64,000 nucleotides of DNA, taken from Fallopia convolvulus (taxonomy: Eukaryota; Streptophyta; Magnoliopsida; Caryophyllales; Polygonaceae). Where the stretch lies: assembly GCA_964016875.1 (NCBI GenBank), contig OZ024737.1, positions 32,985,683 through 33,049,682 on the forward strand, written 5' to 3'. A program made the position numbers and the translations under genes. The notes beneath the pieces are model-generated. The model was not told the DNA's origin. It did not search any database and saw only the letters and a program-made list of their open reading frames with translations. Shown in pieces: positions 11,601-23,545 of this stretch; positions within the stretch are counted from its first letter, which is position 1, and every line of letters begins with the position of its first letter.

Positions 11601-12029
11601 CTAGGGCAGCAAGTGGGAGTTGCCATCCTAAGGGCTTCCTGGGGGTTTGAGTTGAAGTGGTAAGCTAACCCAATCCAGTTTCAGTCTTTGGGCTTCCTTC
11701 TTTTCTGTCGGTTTGAATACAATATTTCTGAGGGCTTTGATTTCAGATCCAGTGAATGTGAGAGTTGGCAAGGAAGCATTCCTCTTCATGGATGATATTT
11801 GTATGTTTTCTATAATATTACTATTAGAGTTCTTATTCGAATCGTTTTTTTTTCCTACTTTATTGTCAACCAAGTTTTCCCCTACTAATACCTTGTAGGC
11901 AGTCCCCTTAGGCAAGAAGGGAAGATATTTCATTTAAAAATGAAAAGGTAATTATCGAATAGCAGAATAAAGTTCCCAATAGTGTGCATCTTTTTGCTTC
12001 ACTTCCAATTATTCTCGAACTAGAGAAGA
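11600..12029. other. Junction zone between organellar DNA and LINE A
   Basis: A 101-codon minus-strand frame (11,628-11,933) is serine/asparagine/lysine-rich and matches no family I recognise. The zone holds neither clear mitochondrial signature nor LINE similarity. It contains the breakpoint where LINE A loses its 3' half. Confidence 0.35.
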
Positions 12030-13535
12030 TAACGAGGGCGAAAGAGAAGCATCAGCAATGTGTGGAGAAAAGATGCCATGATTAATGAGGTCTAAAACAA
12101 ATTTTGTTGTTTGGTCACCAACCTTAGACCATTTTTTCTGAAAAAATATAGTCGGGTATCCGTCGGGGCCTGGCGCTTTATAAGGATGCATCATCGAAAG
12201 CACTGACCACACTTCGTCTCGAGAAAACGGCCGAGCCAGAGAATCAAGATGTACATGATCAATAGAAGGGAATGAAATAACACAAGCCTGTCCAGCTATA
12301 GAAGGGCCCAGTTCTTCAGTAAAAAGAGTGGCAAAGAAATCACGAATAATGCTTTGAAACAGGATTTGATCCGTGATCCAAGAGCCATCGGAATCTTTGA
12401 GCGTCATCACCTTGTTGGTACTACGCCTTACAATAGTGGAAAGATTATAAAAGTGAGAGTTTAAATCACCTTCTAAGAGAAAACTAGCTCTTGATTTTTA
12501 AAACCAGAGGGCATGTTCTTGGTGTAACACCACATTAAGCTCAGTTTTCAACTTCTTATCAAGATCAATCATCCTTTGTGAAGGACGAGAAGCCAATGCC
12601 TTAGCAACACCCTCCAAACGAGCCCAAAGGCGACGCTTATTATAAAAGATGTTGCTAAACACATTGCAATTCCAATTATTGAGATCCGTCGTAAAATTCT
12701 CGACAGAGGAAAATAAATCTGTCTCCGAGTTCCAAGATTTAGCCATGAAATTATTGAAATTAGAGTGAAGCAACCATGCCGATTCAAACCAGAAAGGCCT
12801 TTGAACATTATTAAGATTAACATTCGGGTAAGTCTGGATCAGAAGAGGAAGATGATCCGAGTAAGGTTCCACAAGGTGCAAAACAGAGGCTTGTGGAAAT
12901 TTAAGACGCCACTCCTCATTACAGAGGCCACGATCAAATCGAGCTGCATTGAATGTATCTTCAGAATTACCAATAGATCAGGTGAACTGAGGTCCAAAGA
13001 AGCCTAGATCAATCAATTGAAGATTATTAATTTTCTCCGCAAAAACCAAGGAAGATTGAGTAGAGCTTTCCGAGTGCCTTATACGCTCGTGCCTACCAAT
13101 AGAGTCATTAAAATCTCCAGCTAAAAGCCAATGGTGATTGTTAATACGAGCAAAGTCTTCTAAGTGCTCCCATAGTTCAAATCGACGAGCGGGGTTAGGC
13201 GCTGCATAAATGGTTGAAAGAAGCCATGGTTCATCTCCTCATCAAGTGATTTAGACCGTGATATGTTGTCGATGAATAGAGATGGGCGTGACTATTACCT
13301 CAGAGGTTTTCCAGAAAATCCATATACCGCCTACAAAACCATCCGCTTCCACTCTTGGTAAACCATCATATTGGATTCTTTGGAAGACATAGTCCGCCCT
13401 TTCTCCACTGATGCGAGGTTAAACTAGCGCTAACACACTAGTACAGTGAAGGCGAGTCAGTTCACAAAGAGAATTGTGAAACCTAGCGTTTTCGGCTCCA
13501 CGAACATTCCAAACCATAATACTTAAGAAATTCAT
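12030..13535 (-). pseudogene. LINE A ORF2 (endonuclease plus partial reverse transcriptase), decayed
   Basis: ORF2 begins near MNFLSIMVWNVRGAENARF (about 13,530), the N-terminal strand of the AP-like endonuclease. Further motifs are AGDFND (about 13,115) and YSDHLPLLI (about 12,860), with the GDFN and SDH catalytic residues present. A Trp codon has become TGA near 13,020 (PQFT*SIGN). The linker region 12,498-12,881 is open. The reverse transcriptase begins with KAPGPDGYPTIFFQKKW at about 12,150 and ends near 12,030 before motif YADD. A functional product is impossible. Confidence 0.85.
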
Positions 13536-14122
13536 AGGACCAGTATTGACTAAAGATCGAAAAATCGAGAAGCTAGCTAGTCGTGCAATCGCACTAGAGA
13601 GTGTTGGTGGAAATGACACCCAGCATAGAAGGGACCTCTTCTCATCAACAGAGGAATGAATTCGACCAACATTTTGTTCGCTAGACGGGGAAGAGATGGC
13701 ATGAACGGACCCGTCCAGCGTTAGGACAACAAGATGCTCTACCTGTTGTTTGTTGTTGAGCGTAGCACTGGCGGAATTGGTTGACGTATTCCCCTGGCCA
13801 TTGGAATCAAGGGTACGAGAGTTAGCCGCAGCGTTTGGTGGAGTTAGGATCTTGGGGAGGTGAATTGAGGCAAGCCGAAATCCTAGGAATGTCAGGGATG
13901 ACAATGGAACTGACGTCAAAGGGTTTGATCAACTGGTGAGGGGCCACCGATTTTTCCGGAATATTGCTTGGATTAGTTTTGGAAACAATCTCTTTCTGTT
14001 TTGGCTATGATTTTTTATCTTCCAAAATTGAAGATTTGGTATTAGACTTGCCCGGATTGCGTATAACCGAAGATTGAACTTCCTCTCTCCTAGATTTGTG
14101 TTTTCCAAAAATCGAAGTTTGT

Positions 14123-15527
14123 TTACCATAATCTTTGATTTGCCTTATCTTTGGAGTTTGGAAAACTATCGGATTTACCGGATGTAACAATTTGCATGAG
14201 CGTGGAATTTGAATTTGAATTTCCACCCGCCGAATTCGCAGTTGCCGCCAATGGAACAGTGACGTTGCCGTCGGTGGACATTGGGCCGCCAAAGAGAGTC
14301 TCCGATTCTTTATCCTCTTCCTCCAATATGGAAAATCGTGAACCACTTGCCTTAGTATTATTTTTGGGACGTGCCAGAATCATTGGCGGAAAAGAGATCT
14401 CTTTGGGCTTGGATATATTGGAATTAGCTTCCTCAACAGATATTTGTTTGCTCGATCCTTCTTTGTTATCTTTGGCTTCCACTGTTGATTTTTTCATTTG
14501 TTTCTTCGACCACAATTTCCGAGCCGGTTTCATCCACTCGCCATACAATCCTTTCCCAGTTCGAGACGCTTCATGGGTTGTTGCTGGCATCAAAGAAGGC
14601 GGTGCAGCCAAGGGACTTTTTCCAGATTCCTGGTTTGGATGTGTGTTATTTTTAGTTGGTGCAATAGAAATAGGAGGCGCCGCAGGAGGAGTAAGAGGTG
14701 GTCAGAATGGACAACTAGTTTTGACATGTCCAAATCGTCCACGATCAAAGCATATGGTTGGCAACCCTTCATATTCCACCATATAACGGTCTCCAATGAT
14801 TCTTATGGTCCCTTTTAGAGGTTTTTCTAAGTTAGATTCAACGCAAACTCGTGCAAATTTGCCTCTATTCGTGTATAAAGTTTTGGGATCAACACGAATG
14901 GGGTTTCCGATGCCTGCTGCAATCTTCAAAAGGACTTGTTCTTCGTACAAAGTAACCGGCAGATCAGATATACAGATCCAAGCTAGTGTCGTCTTGATGG
15001 GCTCGAAAGTTTTCAGATTTGGAGACCACCACAGTCATGCATCTGCCATATACCGTCCAAGGGTCGGTTGTCAATGCGGTCATGTATGCGTCCTCGTGAG
15101 CAAATCGAACAAGAAAGCATCCATGAGTGAAATCAATGATTTGCATTCGATTAGCGAATCTCTACATTCCCCGAATTTTCTTCTCCATTATTGGGAAAGC
15201 AACCGGATGACCAAGGAGCTTGAGCACAACAGAATTTTCCCAAACGGAAGCGAGAGCATCCATCAGCTCATTGTCAATGGAGATTGTCAGGTCGCCATCT
15301 TCACCATCAGGAAAAGAAACCCTGATTTTGCCTTCCAGGAATTCTTTATCAATCAAGGTGTTGGGCTGGTATGCACCGCCCATAACCGCCACTTCTTTCC
15401 ACGAGGAGCTTGGGTCAGGCGGTTTACCCAGTGGACGACCGCCGGAAGTATCATCTAGTTGCATGGCCGAGGCAGTCGGATTCTCAGTTGAGGTTTTTCC
15501 GTTAGTCATCGAGAGAGTTTTTGGCAT
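14123..15527 (-). pseudogene. LINE A ORF1 (DUF4283 / zinc-knuckle, gag-like), decayed
   Basis: ORF1 of plant L1 elements makes an RNA-binding protein of the retrotransposition particle. A start at MPKTLSM (15,527) is the most plausible. The DUF4283-like core runs from FLEGKIRVSFPD through GCFLVRFAHEDAYMTAL, DPWTVYGRCMTV and GIGNPIRVDPKTLY. The zinc knuckle reads CFDRGRFGHVKTSC near 14,710; the second Cys of CX2CX4HX4C is Arg, so zinc binding should be lost. A C-terminal low-complexity Ser/Asn/Lys tail follows with the YGEWM motif typical of these ORF1 tails. The frame changes at about 15,150, 14,950 and 14,700. Confidence 0.8.
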
Positions 15528-15547
15528 ATTAATATCTCTTTTTTGTA

Positions 15548-15622
15548 CTTGGAAGGCATATGATATTAATGATAACATGTAAATATTATTTATATGAGAA
15601 GCTTAGAAAAATCAACCCCATA
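15548..15622 (+). repeat. 75-bp direct repeat flanking the Helitron cluster, left copy
   Basis: This segment and 19,051-19,128 share a long common stretch including AAATATTATTTATATGAGAA and AAAAATCAACCCCATAC. Between them lies the 3.4-kb Helitron cluster. The left copy lies at the 5' end of LINE A, so the repeat may be LINE leader sequence or a target segment duplicated during insertion. Confidence 0.75.
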
Positions 15623-15672
15623 CTACGGAGTATTGAGTTTAGAAAATATCAATCGTATTAACTTTTAGCTAA

Positions 15673-18600
15673 CTAGTTGTACCCGTCGTGCCTTGCACGA
15701 CTATGACTTTATATTTTTTTAGATATATTATAAAAATATATTAATAAATAAAAATATAATATAAAATTTAATGTAAGTAATTTATTGACTATAATAAGTG
15801 TAAAAATTATTTTGTTTTTGAAATAAAATTAATCAAATTAAATCTAGATTATTAAGTTTAAAATTGAAGATAAACATAGATTATTAAGATAAAATAATCT
15901 ACATTGCTCTTTTTCCTTGATAATATTTCATAGCCAGGTTTAACTTGTTATACTCGCTGTGTCGTGCATGACTATATGGATTTAATACTTAATTTATTTA
16001 ATGAATGTTATTTTATTTTAATATAAAAAATAAAAATAACGTATTTGTTAAAAAAAAAATCATTAAGTTGAGCCAGTATCATGTGAGGTACAACTAAAGT
16101 TGTTAAAATGAGTCCAATATAAGTTTGATAGATTAATGATAATTTTTTTATGAAAAAGTATAAATAAAAATTATTTTAGTTAGAATAAGTAAAATTTATA
16201 AATGTTTTATAAAAATAATTAAATAGCTAAAAATAATGTACATTCTATAATTTTTTTAATCAAATTCAATTCTTTAATTTTCAATAAAACGTTAAAAATA
16301 TTATTAATAAGAAAGACAAAAAATATGAATGAATATAGAATTTTTTTAAAGATAAAAAATCTTTTATATTAACATAAATAATCCAAAAAGGAAATTAAGG
16401 AAAAGATAATATAATTTTTTTATATAAAAATTTAATTTAGGCAAGTAGTTATATAAATATTAAAAATTTTATTTTTTTATGTAAATTTTATTTAAGATAA
16501 TTTCTTAATCTTTTACATAAATAGATAAAATGATAAAGATAAAATAATTTTTCAATTTTTAATTAAAATTCGAATTAATTTTTTCCAAATATAAAATATA
16601 GTGTGTAATGTTAGTTTTTGATTGAAAAAATTAATATTAAAAATATCTTCCTACCTTATTATGATAGCAATCTATCATTATATATTAAAAAATCTTATGT
16701 TTTATTTTTCATTTCTTTTAATTTTTTATTAAATATATTAGAATTTTGTTTTTTATAAAAATTATATAGATTTTTAGAAAATTTAAAAGAAAAAAGAAAA
16801 AATAATAAGAATACAAAATTACTTTTTAAATATAAGGTGGGGTCAAAATTGGTCTGGTGGCTCAAAAAGGTTTGGATTTAATATATAGTTATAGATATAT
16901 AGATGAATATTTCAAAGATATTATCATTTATATCGATATTTTTATTTCAAAGACATATATATGACCACATGTACATATTTTTCTTATATTTTTGTAATTT
17001 ATCTTTTACAAATATGATAAATATAATGTCCTTTTTTTATCTATATTGGTAAAATATACTAATATTATTTTATCTTTATGTTTATTTGGAGAAAGATTTT
17101 TACAAATATTATTCTATCTTTATGTTTATTTGGAGATAAATTTTTTGCATAATTAAATATAAAGAACTATTATTTTAATAAAGATGTAATGTGGCGCAAT
17201 GTGGTGACAGAAATTGCTTCAGCTTTAGTTATTAGTAATAAATTTAATTTAGGCAAGTAATTATATACATTTTTTAATTTTTTAATTTTTTTTATCTAAA
17301 TTTGATTTAACATAATTTTTTAATCTTTTACATAAATCTCTTACATAAATAGATAAAAGGATAAAGATAAATTAATTTTTTTAATTTTAATTAAAATTCG
17401 AATTATATTTTTCCAAATATGAAATATAGTGGAATGTTAGTTTTAGATAGAAAAAATTAATCGTAAAAATATTTTCCTACCTTATTATGATAACAATCTA
17501 TCATTATTTATTAAAAAATATTATATTATATTTTTCCTTTCTTTTAATTTTTTATTAAATATATTAGAACGTTGGTTTATAGATTTTTAGAAAATTTAAA
17601 AGAAAAAAATATAAATAATAAGAATACAAAATTACTTTTAAAATATAAGGTGGGGCCAGAATTGTTCTGGTGGCTCTGAAAAGTTCGGATTTAATATATA
17701 GTTATAGATATATAGATGGATATTTCAAAGATATTATCATTTATATGGATATTTTTATTTCAAAGATATATATGTGACCATGTACATGTTTTTCTTATAT
17801 TTTTTAATTTATCTTTTACAAATATGATAAATATAATGTCCTTTTTTTATCTATATTGGTAAAATATACTAATATTATTTTATTTGTATGTTTATTTGGA
17901 GATAAATTTTTACAAATATTGTTTTATCTATATGTTTACTTGGAGATAACTTTTTTGCTTAATTAACTATAAAAAACTATTATTTTAATAAAGGTGTGAT
18001 GTGGTGCAATATGGTGGAAGAAATTGTTCGGGCTTCCTTTATTAGTAATAGATAAATATATTGATTCTAAGCGGAGAAGATCATCTACCTAGATGGTTCA
18101 GATGGACTATTATGCAAACTAAAAAACTTAAATGAGTTAAGACCTAACTATGTGAAATTAATTTACGTCACACCATGGAGTAAAAAAAACATATTTGTCA
18201 ATTTGTATATTTTTTTTATTTTAAAATTTTAGTAAATAAGACCCAATATATATTTTAATTTTCAAATAACAAAGAAAATAGGTACGTACAATTATAAATA
18301 TGGTTAGAATTTCTTAACTACAATAATATCAATTTTTCTTGATTTATAAAATCGAACTTACCTTGTTCGAAATTGTGATTTTCATCAATTTATCTGTAAC
18401 CAAATTATCTTATTAGTTTGTACAATTTAGTTGTTTGGAGGACTAACAATGATTTGTAAAACATTCATACGGTTAAATAAAAAAGCTAAAATCCGAAAAT
18501 ATAACCAATAAATCTTAGGAAAAAATTAAGTGTATCTTAAATAAAAGATTCACCAAATCTTTTCAAATTTTGATCTATTTTTAGAAGACTTAAGATTTTA

Positions 18601-18937
18601 TTTGTATAATTTGGAAAAAATATCTTCTTCCATATACGTAATCTCGGAATAAGTTTATATGGTATTTTTAGAAAAAAGAAAAATTACGACAATTTTTATA
18701 TGGTAATTTTAGTTTTTTTATGAAAATATTTTTATGATGTGTAAATGACATGGCAAATATATTAATAGAATAAGTTTGTATGATATTTTTAGAAAAAAGA
18801 AAAATTATGTTATTTAATATGGTAACGACATGTGGCAAAAGCTGAGATGGCGTAATTTCGGAACGACATGTCGCAAAATCCTAGGTGGCGTATTGTGGTG
18901 GCTCCAAACCTTATTGCTTTTATATATATATAGTAGA
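15673..18937 (-). mobile_element. Cluster of minus-strand Helitrons with several 5' ends
   Basis: The left edge is A|CTAG followed by a hairpin GTCGTGC-CTT-GCACGAC and a very AT-rich interior. On the minus strand this is the Helitron 3' end: hairpin about 10 nt before CTAG, inserted before T. Five possible 5' ends (TC on the minus strand) follow: about 16,895, 17,236 (degenerate), 17,708, 18,052 and 18,937. They share the TCTATAACTATATATTAAA type or the TCTATTACTAATAA type, with the last one being TCTACTATATATATA. A second, decayed 3' hairpin lies near 15,945. The interior has no Rep/helicase frame, so all copies are non-autonomous. Confidence 0.75.
16431..18053 (-). repeat. Tandem 812-bp duplication inside the Helitron cluster
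   Basis: Unit 1 (16,431-17,242) and unit 2 (17,243-18,053) begin with the same TTTAATTTAGGCAAGTA word and stay similar throughout. Each contains a TTTAATATATAGTTATAGATA 5'-end type sequence in the middle and a TTATTAGTAATA sequence at the end. Head-to-tail arrays like this are known for Helitrons. The units have many small differences, so the duplication is not recent. Confidence 0.8.
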
Positions 18938-19050
18938 TTCGGAGTATTAAGTTGAGTTACTATAACAATGTGAAAAATTACTTGTAAGGTAATAAGATAT
19001 ATTCACCCCTTGATTTTTACAAATATATATTCACCACGTACATAAATTAG

Positions 19051-19128
19051 TCTTTAGAAGGCATGTGTTATTAATGATAGCATGTAAATATTATTTATAT
19101 GAGAAGCTAAGAAAAATCAACCCCATAC
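19051..19128 (+). repeat. 75-bp direct repeat flanking the Helitron cluster, right copy
   Basis: This is the partner of 15,548-15,622. The right copy runs on into unrelated sequence (TTTTTCTTGTTTACAAACTT), while the left copy is followed by the first Helitron boundary about 50 bp later. Confidence 0.75.
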
Positions 19129-20400
19129 TTTTTCTTGTTTACAAACTTCAACCCATGTATAAATTTTTCCAAAATTTGCCCCAAATCAGATCAGAATACC
19201 GACAACCTAAAATTGATCATAAACCCTACTTATCCTAATTGATAATCTGTGTGGCGATTAGACTCAATAAGAACACAAAATCAATACAGATCCCAATATG
19301 TGATTTAAACAAAAAGAGTGTTTTGAGACAAAGTGATTTCTCGTGTTTGGATGAAAGTTGAGGGACAAACTTGTAGAGATCTATGTCACTCATCAATGGC
19401 TGAGAAAGTCAGTGAGTGATTTGAAACATTCAATTTATTTGACCTTGTTGAGAAAGATTATTTTGATAACCCCATGTCTAGTTCTTTTAACAAAGGGAGA
19501 ATAAGTACCATATTTTTAGATCATTTTTTGTAAATTTGTCGGTGCGATTTTGACACCCTCGTCTTTCAAGTCGAAGTTTTTTGGACATTTTTACTTTGTG
19601 AGAAATCAGATCTTCAGAGGAGCTGAATTCTATAATCGAATCTTTTTGACTATCCTCTCTCTTCATTCTAACCTCGACCGCTCACATCACTGTCGACTAG
19701 TTTCTTCCGACATGTTCTTGCTCACCCGCTACTCGAAAATTCTACTTCTTTTGTATTTTGTTTGAGTTTTTGGTTTGGTGGGCTGTAGATGCTCATAAGC
19801 CCAGATCCATGGTCTACTGCCCTTGCTCATTATTTGTTTCAGAATGTTGAGTTGTTTTTTTGATCGCTAAATGTTTAGAGTTCCTTGTTGTTGGTTTTGT
19901 TTTATACTGTTTTAGACCTATAAGAGCTTTCAACTGACTTGTTGCGTTTAGATCTTTTGGTGTTTCAATTTCCAGGTGTTAATCGAGTGTGTTAGTACTT
20001 CTCCAAAGAGTTTGGACTTGTGTTTTGGTTCGGACATAGTCGTTTTGGGGCTAGGTCATTTTTGTGCTTTGTGGCTTTTGAAGATCCTTCTTTTTGGTGG
20101 AGGGAGTGTCAACTACCTGTTTTGCATATCCCCGAGTTGGGTTGACCATTTTGTCGGGTGCTTTCTTTAGTGTTTTAATCACCTCGAATTAAACTTATTA
20201 TCGAGTCTTTCTGTTTGGTTGTTTTTACTTCTTGCTCACGTTTTTAGAATGTTTTAGCCTGACTCGCTACCTAGTAGGTCGCGACTACCATCTCGCATGA
20301 CCTCTCGGTTTATCTAGCTTGATTATTACCGAAATCTCATCTTCTTCAAAGAAAGCATGTGAATCTTATTTATATTAACCTAACTTGTTATAAAAGATAA
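19129..20400. other. No recognised feature
   Basis: This is moderately AT-rich sequence with short unconvincing frames (for example 19,550-19,765). It may include the remains of an LTR for the copia element that follows, because a primer-binding-like site appears at about 20,470, but I could not define LTR borders. Confidence 0.5.
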
Positions 20401-20466
20401 TGTACACTATATATGTTTATGAATGAGAATGGAAAATCCTAAGGGGGATTTTACAATTGTGTATTC

Positions 20467-22370
20467 TAATATGATATCAACTAAGCTTAACTGATCACTC
20501 CCCGAGTCGCCGCCGTGCATCCTAGTTGCTCCACACCTCTTCTCTCGATCACCATTGATCTCTTGCATGTCGTCATCCCTTTCCTTACCTACCGACCGAT
20601 CCTTGAGATCGGTTGTTGCCCACCAAAACATCGTAACCACTTGGCACCATTAATTCCATCTCAAACTTCCCTCGTCTTCATCTAGTGTCATGATCGGTGA
20701 TGATGGCGATGTTTCGTCTAGGTCTCAAACGCTGAAGGACAAAGACCCCCCACTCTCCTTGGAACCGTCTGCCCCCACCGGGCCTGCAAAGTCGACATTT
20801 CACTATGCCCTCGTAGTATCGAATATCGAATACCTGATCTGATGTCTCCACAACAAGTACAATTCTTAGGCAGAACTCTTCAAGGTTGTTGCCCCGACGC
20901 ATAGGGTACTCAATCATATTGATCCGGATGTTCCATGACTTGCTAATGTTGATGACGGTCTTTAGGAGCGATTGGATGCCATTATTCTGCAATAGATCTA
21001 TGATATGATCTTCTATGAGTTTTTGCTTACTATCCTAGAGCCAAATTCCACAACCATCTCGACATGGACTCAACTGAAGAATATCTTGCATAATAACAAG
21101 GCATCTTGCGCGGTCTATCTTTAAAGCGAGTTCTCTCAGTTTCGCCTTGAGTCGTTCTCTTTGGTTTCTACTTATTGCCAACACTTGAAAGGCATCGTTG
21201 ATTAGTTAAAGAATGTTGATTCCCCGCTTTCCGAGTGCCAGATAGTGATACAATTGATTGCCAGTTTGTCATTTGAGTATGATATGGTTACAAGTTTCAT
21301 TTAACAAACGAACCTACTACCTGATTTTGCTAAGGCGAGATCCATGGTGTTACTTGAAGATACGAGATGTGAAAAGCGGGAATCCATTGCCGTAAAATCC
21401 AAATCGCTCGCCGCTGGCACCACCACACCTCCCACGTCATCATCTAAGAAGCCAACTATGCCTCCACAATAGCCAAACATTCTGGATGTGGGAACAATTT
21501 TGGTGGAATCATGGTCGAGGTCACGAAAAAGGAAACAACGCAATTCATTTCCAACGTACTCCTTTCTGGTGGATGTCGATCTTCAGGTTTTCCCAACAAC
21601 AACAACAACAACAATCAAACCCGTGGTTGTTTTCAGGATGGAATCTGGCCTTTTGTTCGTTTCCTTCTATGCCATTCATGGCATTCTCGAAGTCGCACTT
21701 CGGGATCAAACGCCACAAGTTAATGATGTCTTTTTCGATCCAAACTCCGAGTATATGCCGACTAAAAATGTGGCACATGGAAAAGACATCATTAACTTGT
21801 GGGGTTTGATCAAATTGAAATGCCGACTACAAATGTGACATCATTAACTTGTGGAGTTTGACAAATGTGACATCAATTACCGAAGTGGAATTAATCTTAG
21901 AACTAAGTGAAGAAAGCATGTCGACTACAGTTTAATTGTACCATCAACACCTTTCAATGTGACAATGGAAAAGAATTTGACAATCATGATTTCCTTTCAT
22001 TCTTAAAAAAAACGAGATTTCCTTTAGGTTCTCTTGTCCATATACGACGTCCCAGAACAGAAAAGTTGAGCACACTATATGAACCATCAACTATATGGTC
22101 TAAAACCTCTTCTTCCATGCCTTGGTTCCTACTTGTTCGTGACCATTCGTTCTCAATGTGGCTACATATCTCCTTAACATCATTCTGTCTCCAAAAATTG
22201 CATAACTCTAACCCCACTCTTCTCCTCTACAACTCCATTCCTCTATTTGACCATCTTCAGGCCTTTGAGTGTTTTTGTTACCTATATCTCTCTTCCCAAA
22301 TATCTCATAAACTCCAACCTTGTTCCGCTGCTTGTGTCTTCTTTGATACATAAGTGGCCAATGACGATCC
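20467..22370 (+). mobile_element. Ty1/copia retrotransposon remnant (gag and part of integrase)
   Basis: A primer-binding-like sequence (ATGATATCAACTAAGC, decayed from the tRNA-Met type ATGGTATCAGAGC) lies at about 20,470. The copia gag (UBN2-like) follows with many stops: VLNHIDPDVP, WTQLKNILHNNKASC, then YCQHLKGIVD, LPDFAKARSMVLLE up to about 21,370, and an Asn/Thr-rich tail near 21,600. Protease, the integrase zinc finger and most of the linker are missing. The integrase core resumes at 21,907 with INTFQCDNGKEFDNHDF and ends around 22,350 with AFECFCYLYLSSQIS. Reverse transcriptase and RNase H are absent. The copy is old and internally deleted. Confidence 0.8.
21703..21813. repeat. Inverted repeat within the copia deletion scar
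   Basis: GATCAAACGCCACAAGTTAA... (21,703-21,734) is followed about 45 bp later by its near-exact reverse complement (21,781-21,813). A third, partial copy in the second orientation lies at 21,837-21,869. The arms are about 32 bp. It sits exactly where copia gag stops and integrase has not begun, so it may mark the repair scar that removed protease. Confidence 0.7.
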
Positions 22371-22829
22371 AAGAAATATTTGCGACTTAATCACGGCTCC
22401 ATCTCAAGGTCCTATCACTAGGTTACAAGCCTAGAAGATTGTGCAAATCAGCTTGCTTGCCTTGAGTTGTCTTTCATCTAGGATTTTCTATCCAGCCAAA
22501 GAGAGGATCGTTACTTATTTGGTGGCGACTTGAAGAGACCTTTTGATGAAGATAGGTGTGGATTTAATTGTTATTTTATTAAGTTAATGTCTTTCTTTTA
22601 TTAGGACAACCCGACCTTAAAAGCACTTTTTGTCAATCAATCTTAAAAACCATCTAGATTTGAATAACAATAGCAATACAACCCAAGAAAACCAATAAGC
22701 ATAATTGAATTTAAGCAACTAGACATAAATCAATTATAAATTATTTCTCTTTATAACAAACTAGTCCAACCAGTCTTAGTAAATTATAAGTGCTATTGTG
22801 ATCTAAACAACTCAACCAAAAATTGATAG

Positions 22830-23545
22830 ATCTAGTAATAGATCATCTTAGGCTGATAATGGAATGCTTGCGTGCTGAGAAATTATTTGTTAATCTCAAA
22901 AAGTGTTCCCTTTGTTCATAATCTACATTTTTTCTTGGTTTTGTCATTTCCAGGAATGGTCTTTAGGTAGATGAGAGCAAAGTGAAGGAGATCAAAGAGT
23001 GGTCGCAGCCTATTACACCAAACATGGTTCGTTCTTTATTGGGGTTAGCCAGATTCTATAGGCGATTTGTTCGAGGATTCAACTATATTGTCACGCCTTT
23101 ACACGATCTAACCAAGAAGAACTCACACTTTAGATGGACAGACGAGCATGAGATGGCTTTTCAAGCTTTGAAGAACAGCCTTTGCAAAGCGCCACTTCTA
23201 CAACTTCCAGATTTTGCCAAAACCTTTGAAGTAGAGGTCGATGCATCAAGCCATGGAATTGGTGTTTTTCTTTCTCAAGGAGGAAAACCGATCGCATAAT
23301 TTAGTGAGAAACTCCATGGAGCCGAGTTGAATTACCCGACATATGACAAGGAGTTGTTTACTTTGATAAGGGTATTGATGATTTAGCAACATTACTTGTG
23401 CCCAAAGGAGTATGTGATCCACTCCAATCATGAATCTTTGAAGTATTTGAAGAGTCAATCTCAGCTGAACCGAAGGCATGCTCATTGGGTCAAGTTCATG
23501 GATACATGTGCAATTAAGATTTTCAGTTTCTATAACCTATAATCA
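22830..23545 (+). mobile_element. Ty3/gypsy pol fragment (end of RT and RNase H)
   Basis: The frame reads the end of a gypsy reverse transcriptase (KLFVNLKKCSLC, then FFLGFVISRNG with intervening stops), followed by the connection SLLGLARFYRRFVRGFNYI, PLHDLTKK and FRWTDEHEMAFQALK. The RNase H core FEVEVDASSHGIGVFLSQGG follows, then LHGAELNYPTYDKELFTLIR and HSNHESLKYLKSQSQLNRRHAHWVKFM. Only 22,982-23,299 is open. The active Asp of VDAS is kept. No LTR, integrase or gag is attached, so it is an isolated relic. Confidence 0.88.

Larger units (their letters stand above)
12030..15578 (-). mobile_element. LINE A, L1-type non-LTR retrotransposon lacking its 3' half
   Basis: Reading the minus strand from right to left, the element has a gag-like ORF1 with a DUF4283-type domain and a zinc knuckle, then ORF2 with an AP-type endonuclease and only the N-terminal part of reverse transcriptase. 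The YADD palm motif, thumb, RNase H or zf-RVT region and poly(A) tail are all absent. Similarity stops near 12,030, next to the organellar DNA. L1 copies are normally truncated at the 5' end, so loss of the 3' end points to a later deletion or rearrangement. Many frameshifts and stops show it is old. Confidence 0.88.

Noticed and set aside
14151..14786. 211-codon plus-strand frame
   Set aside because: It is antisense to LINE A ORF1, whose zinc knuckle and DUF4283 motifs on the minus strand explain the open frame.
20407..20992. Minus-strand frames of 77 and 104 codons
   Set aside because: They are antisense to the copia gag remnant, which is recognisable on the plus strand.
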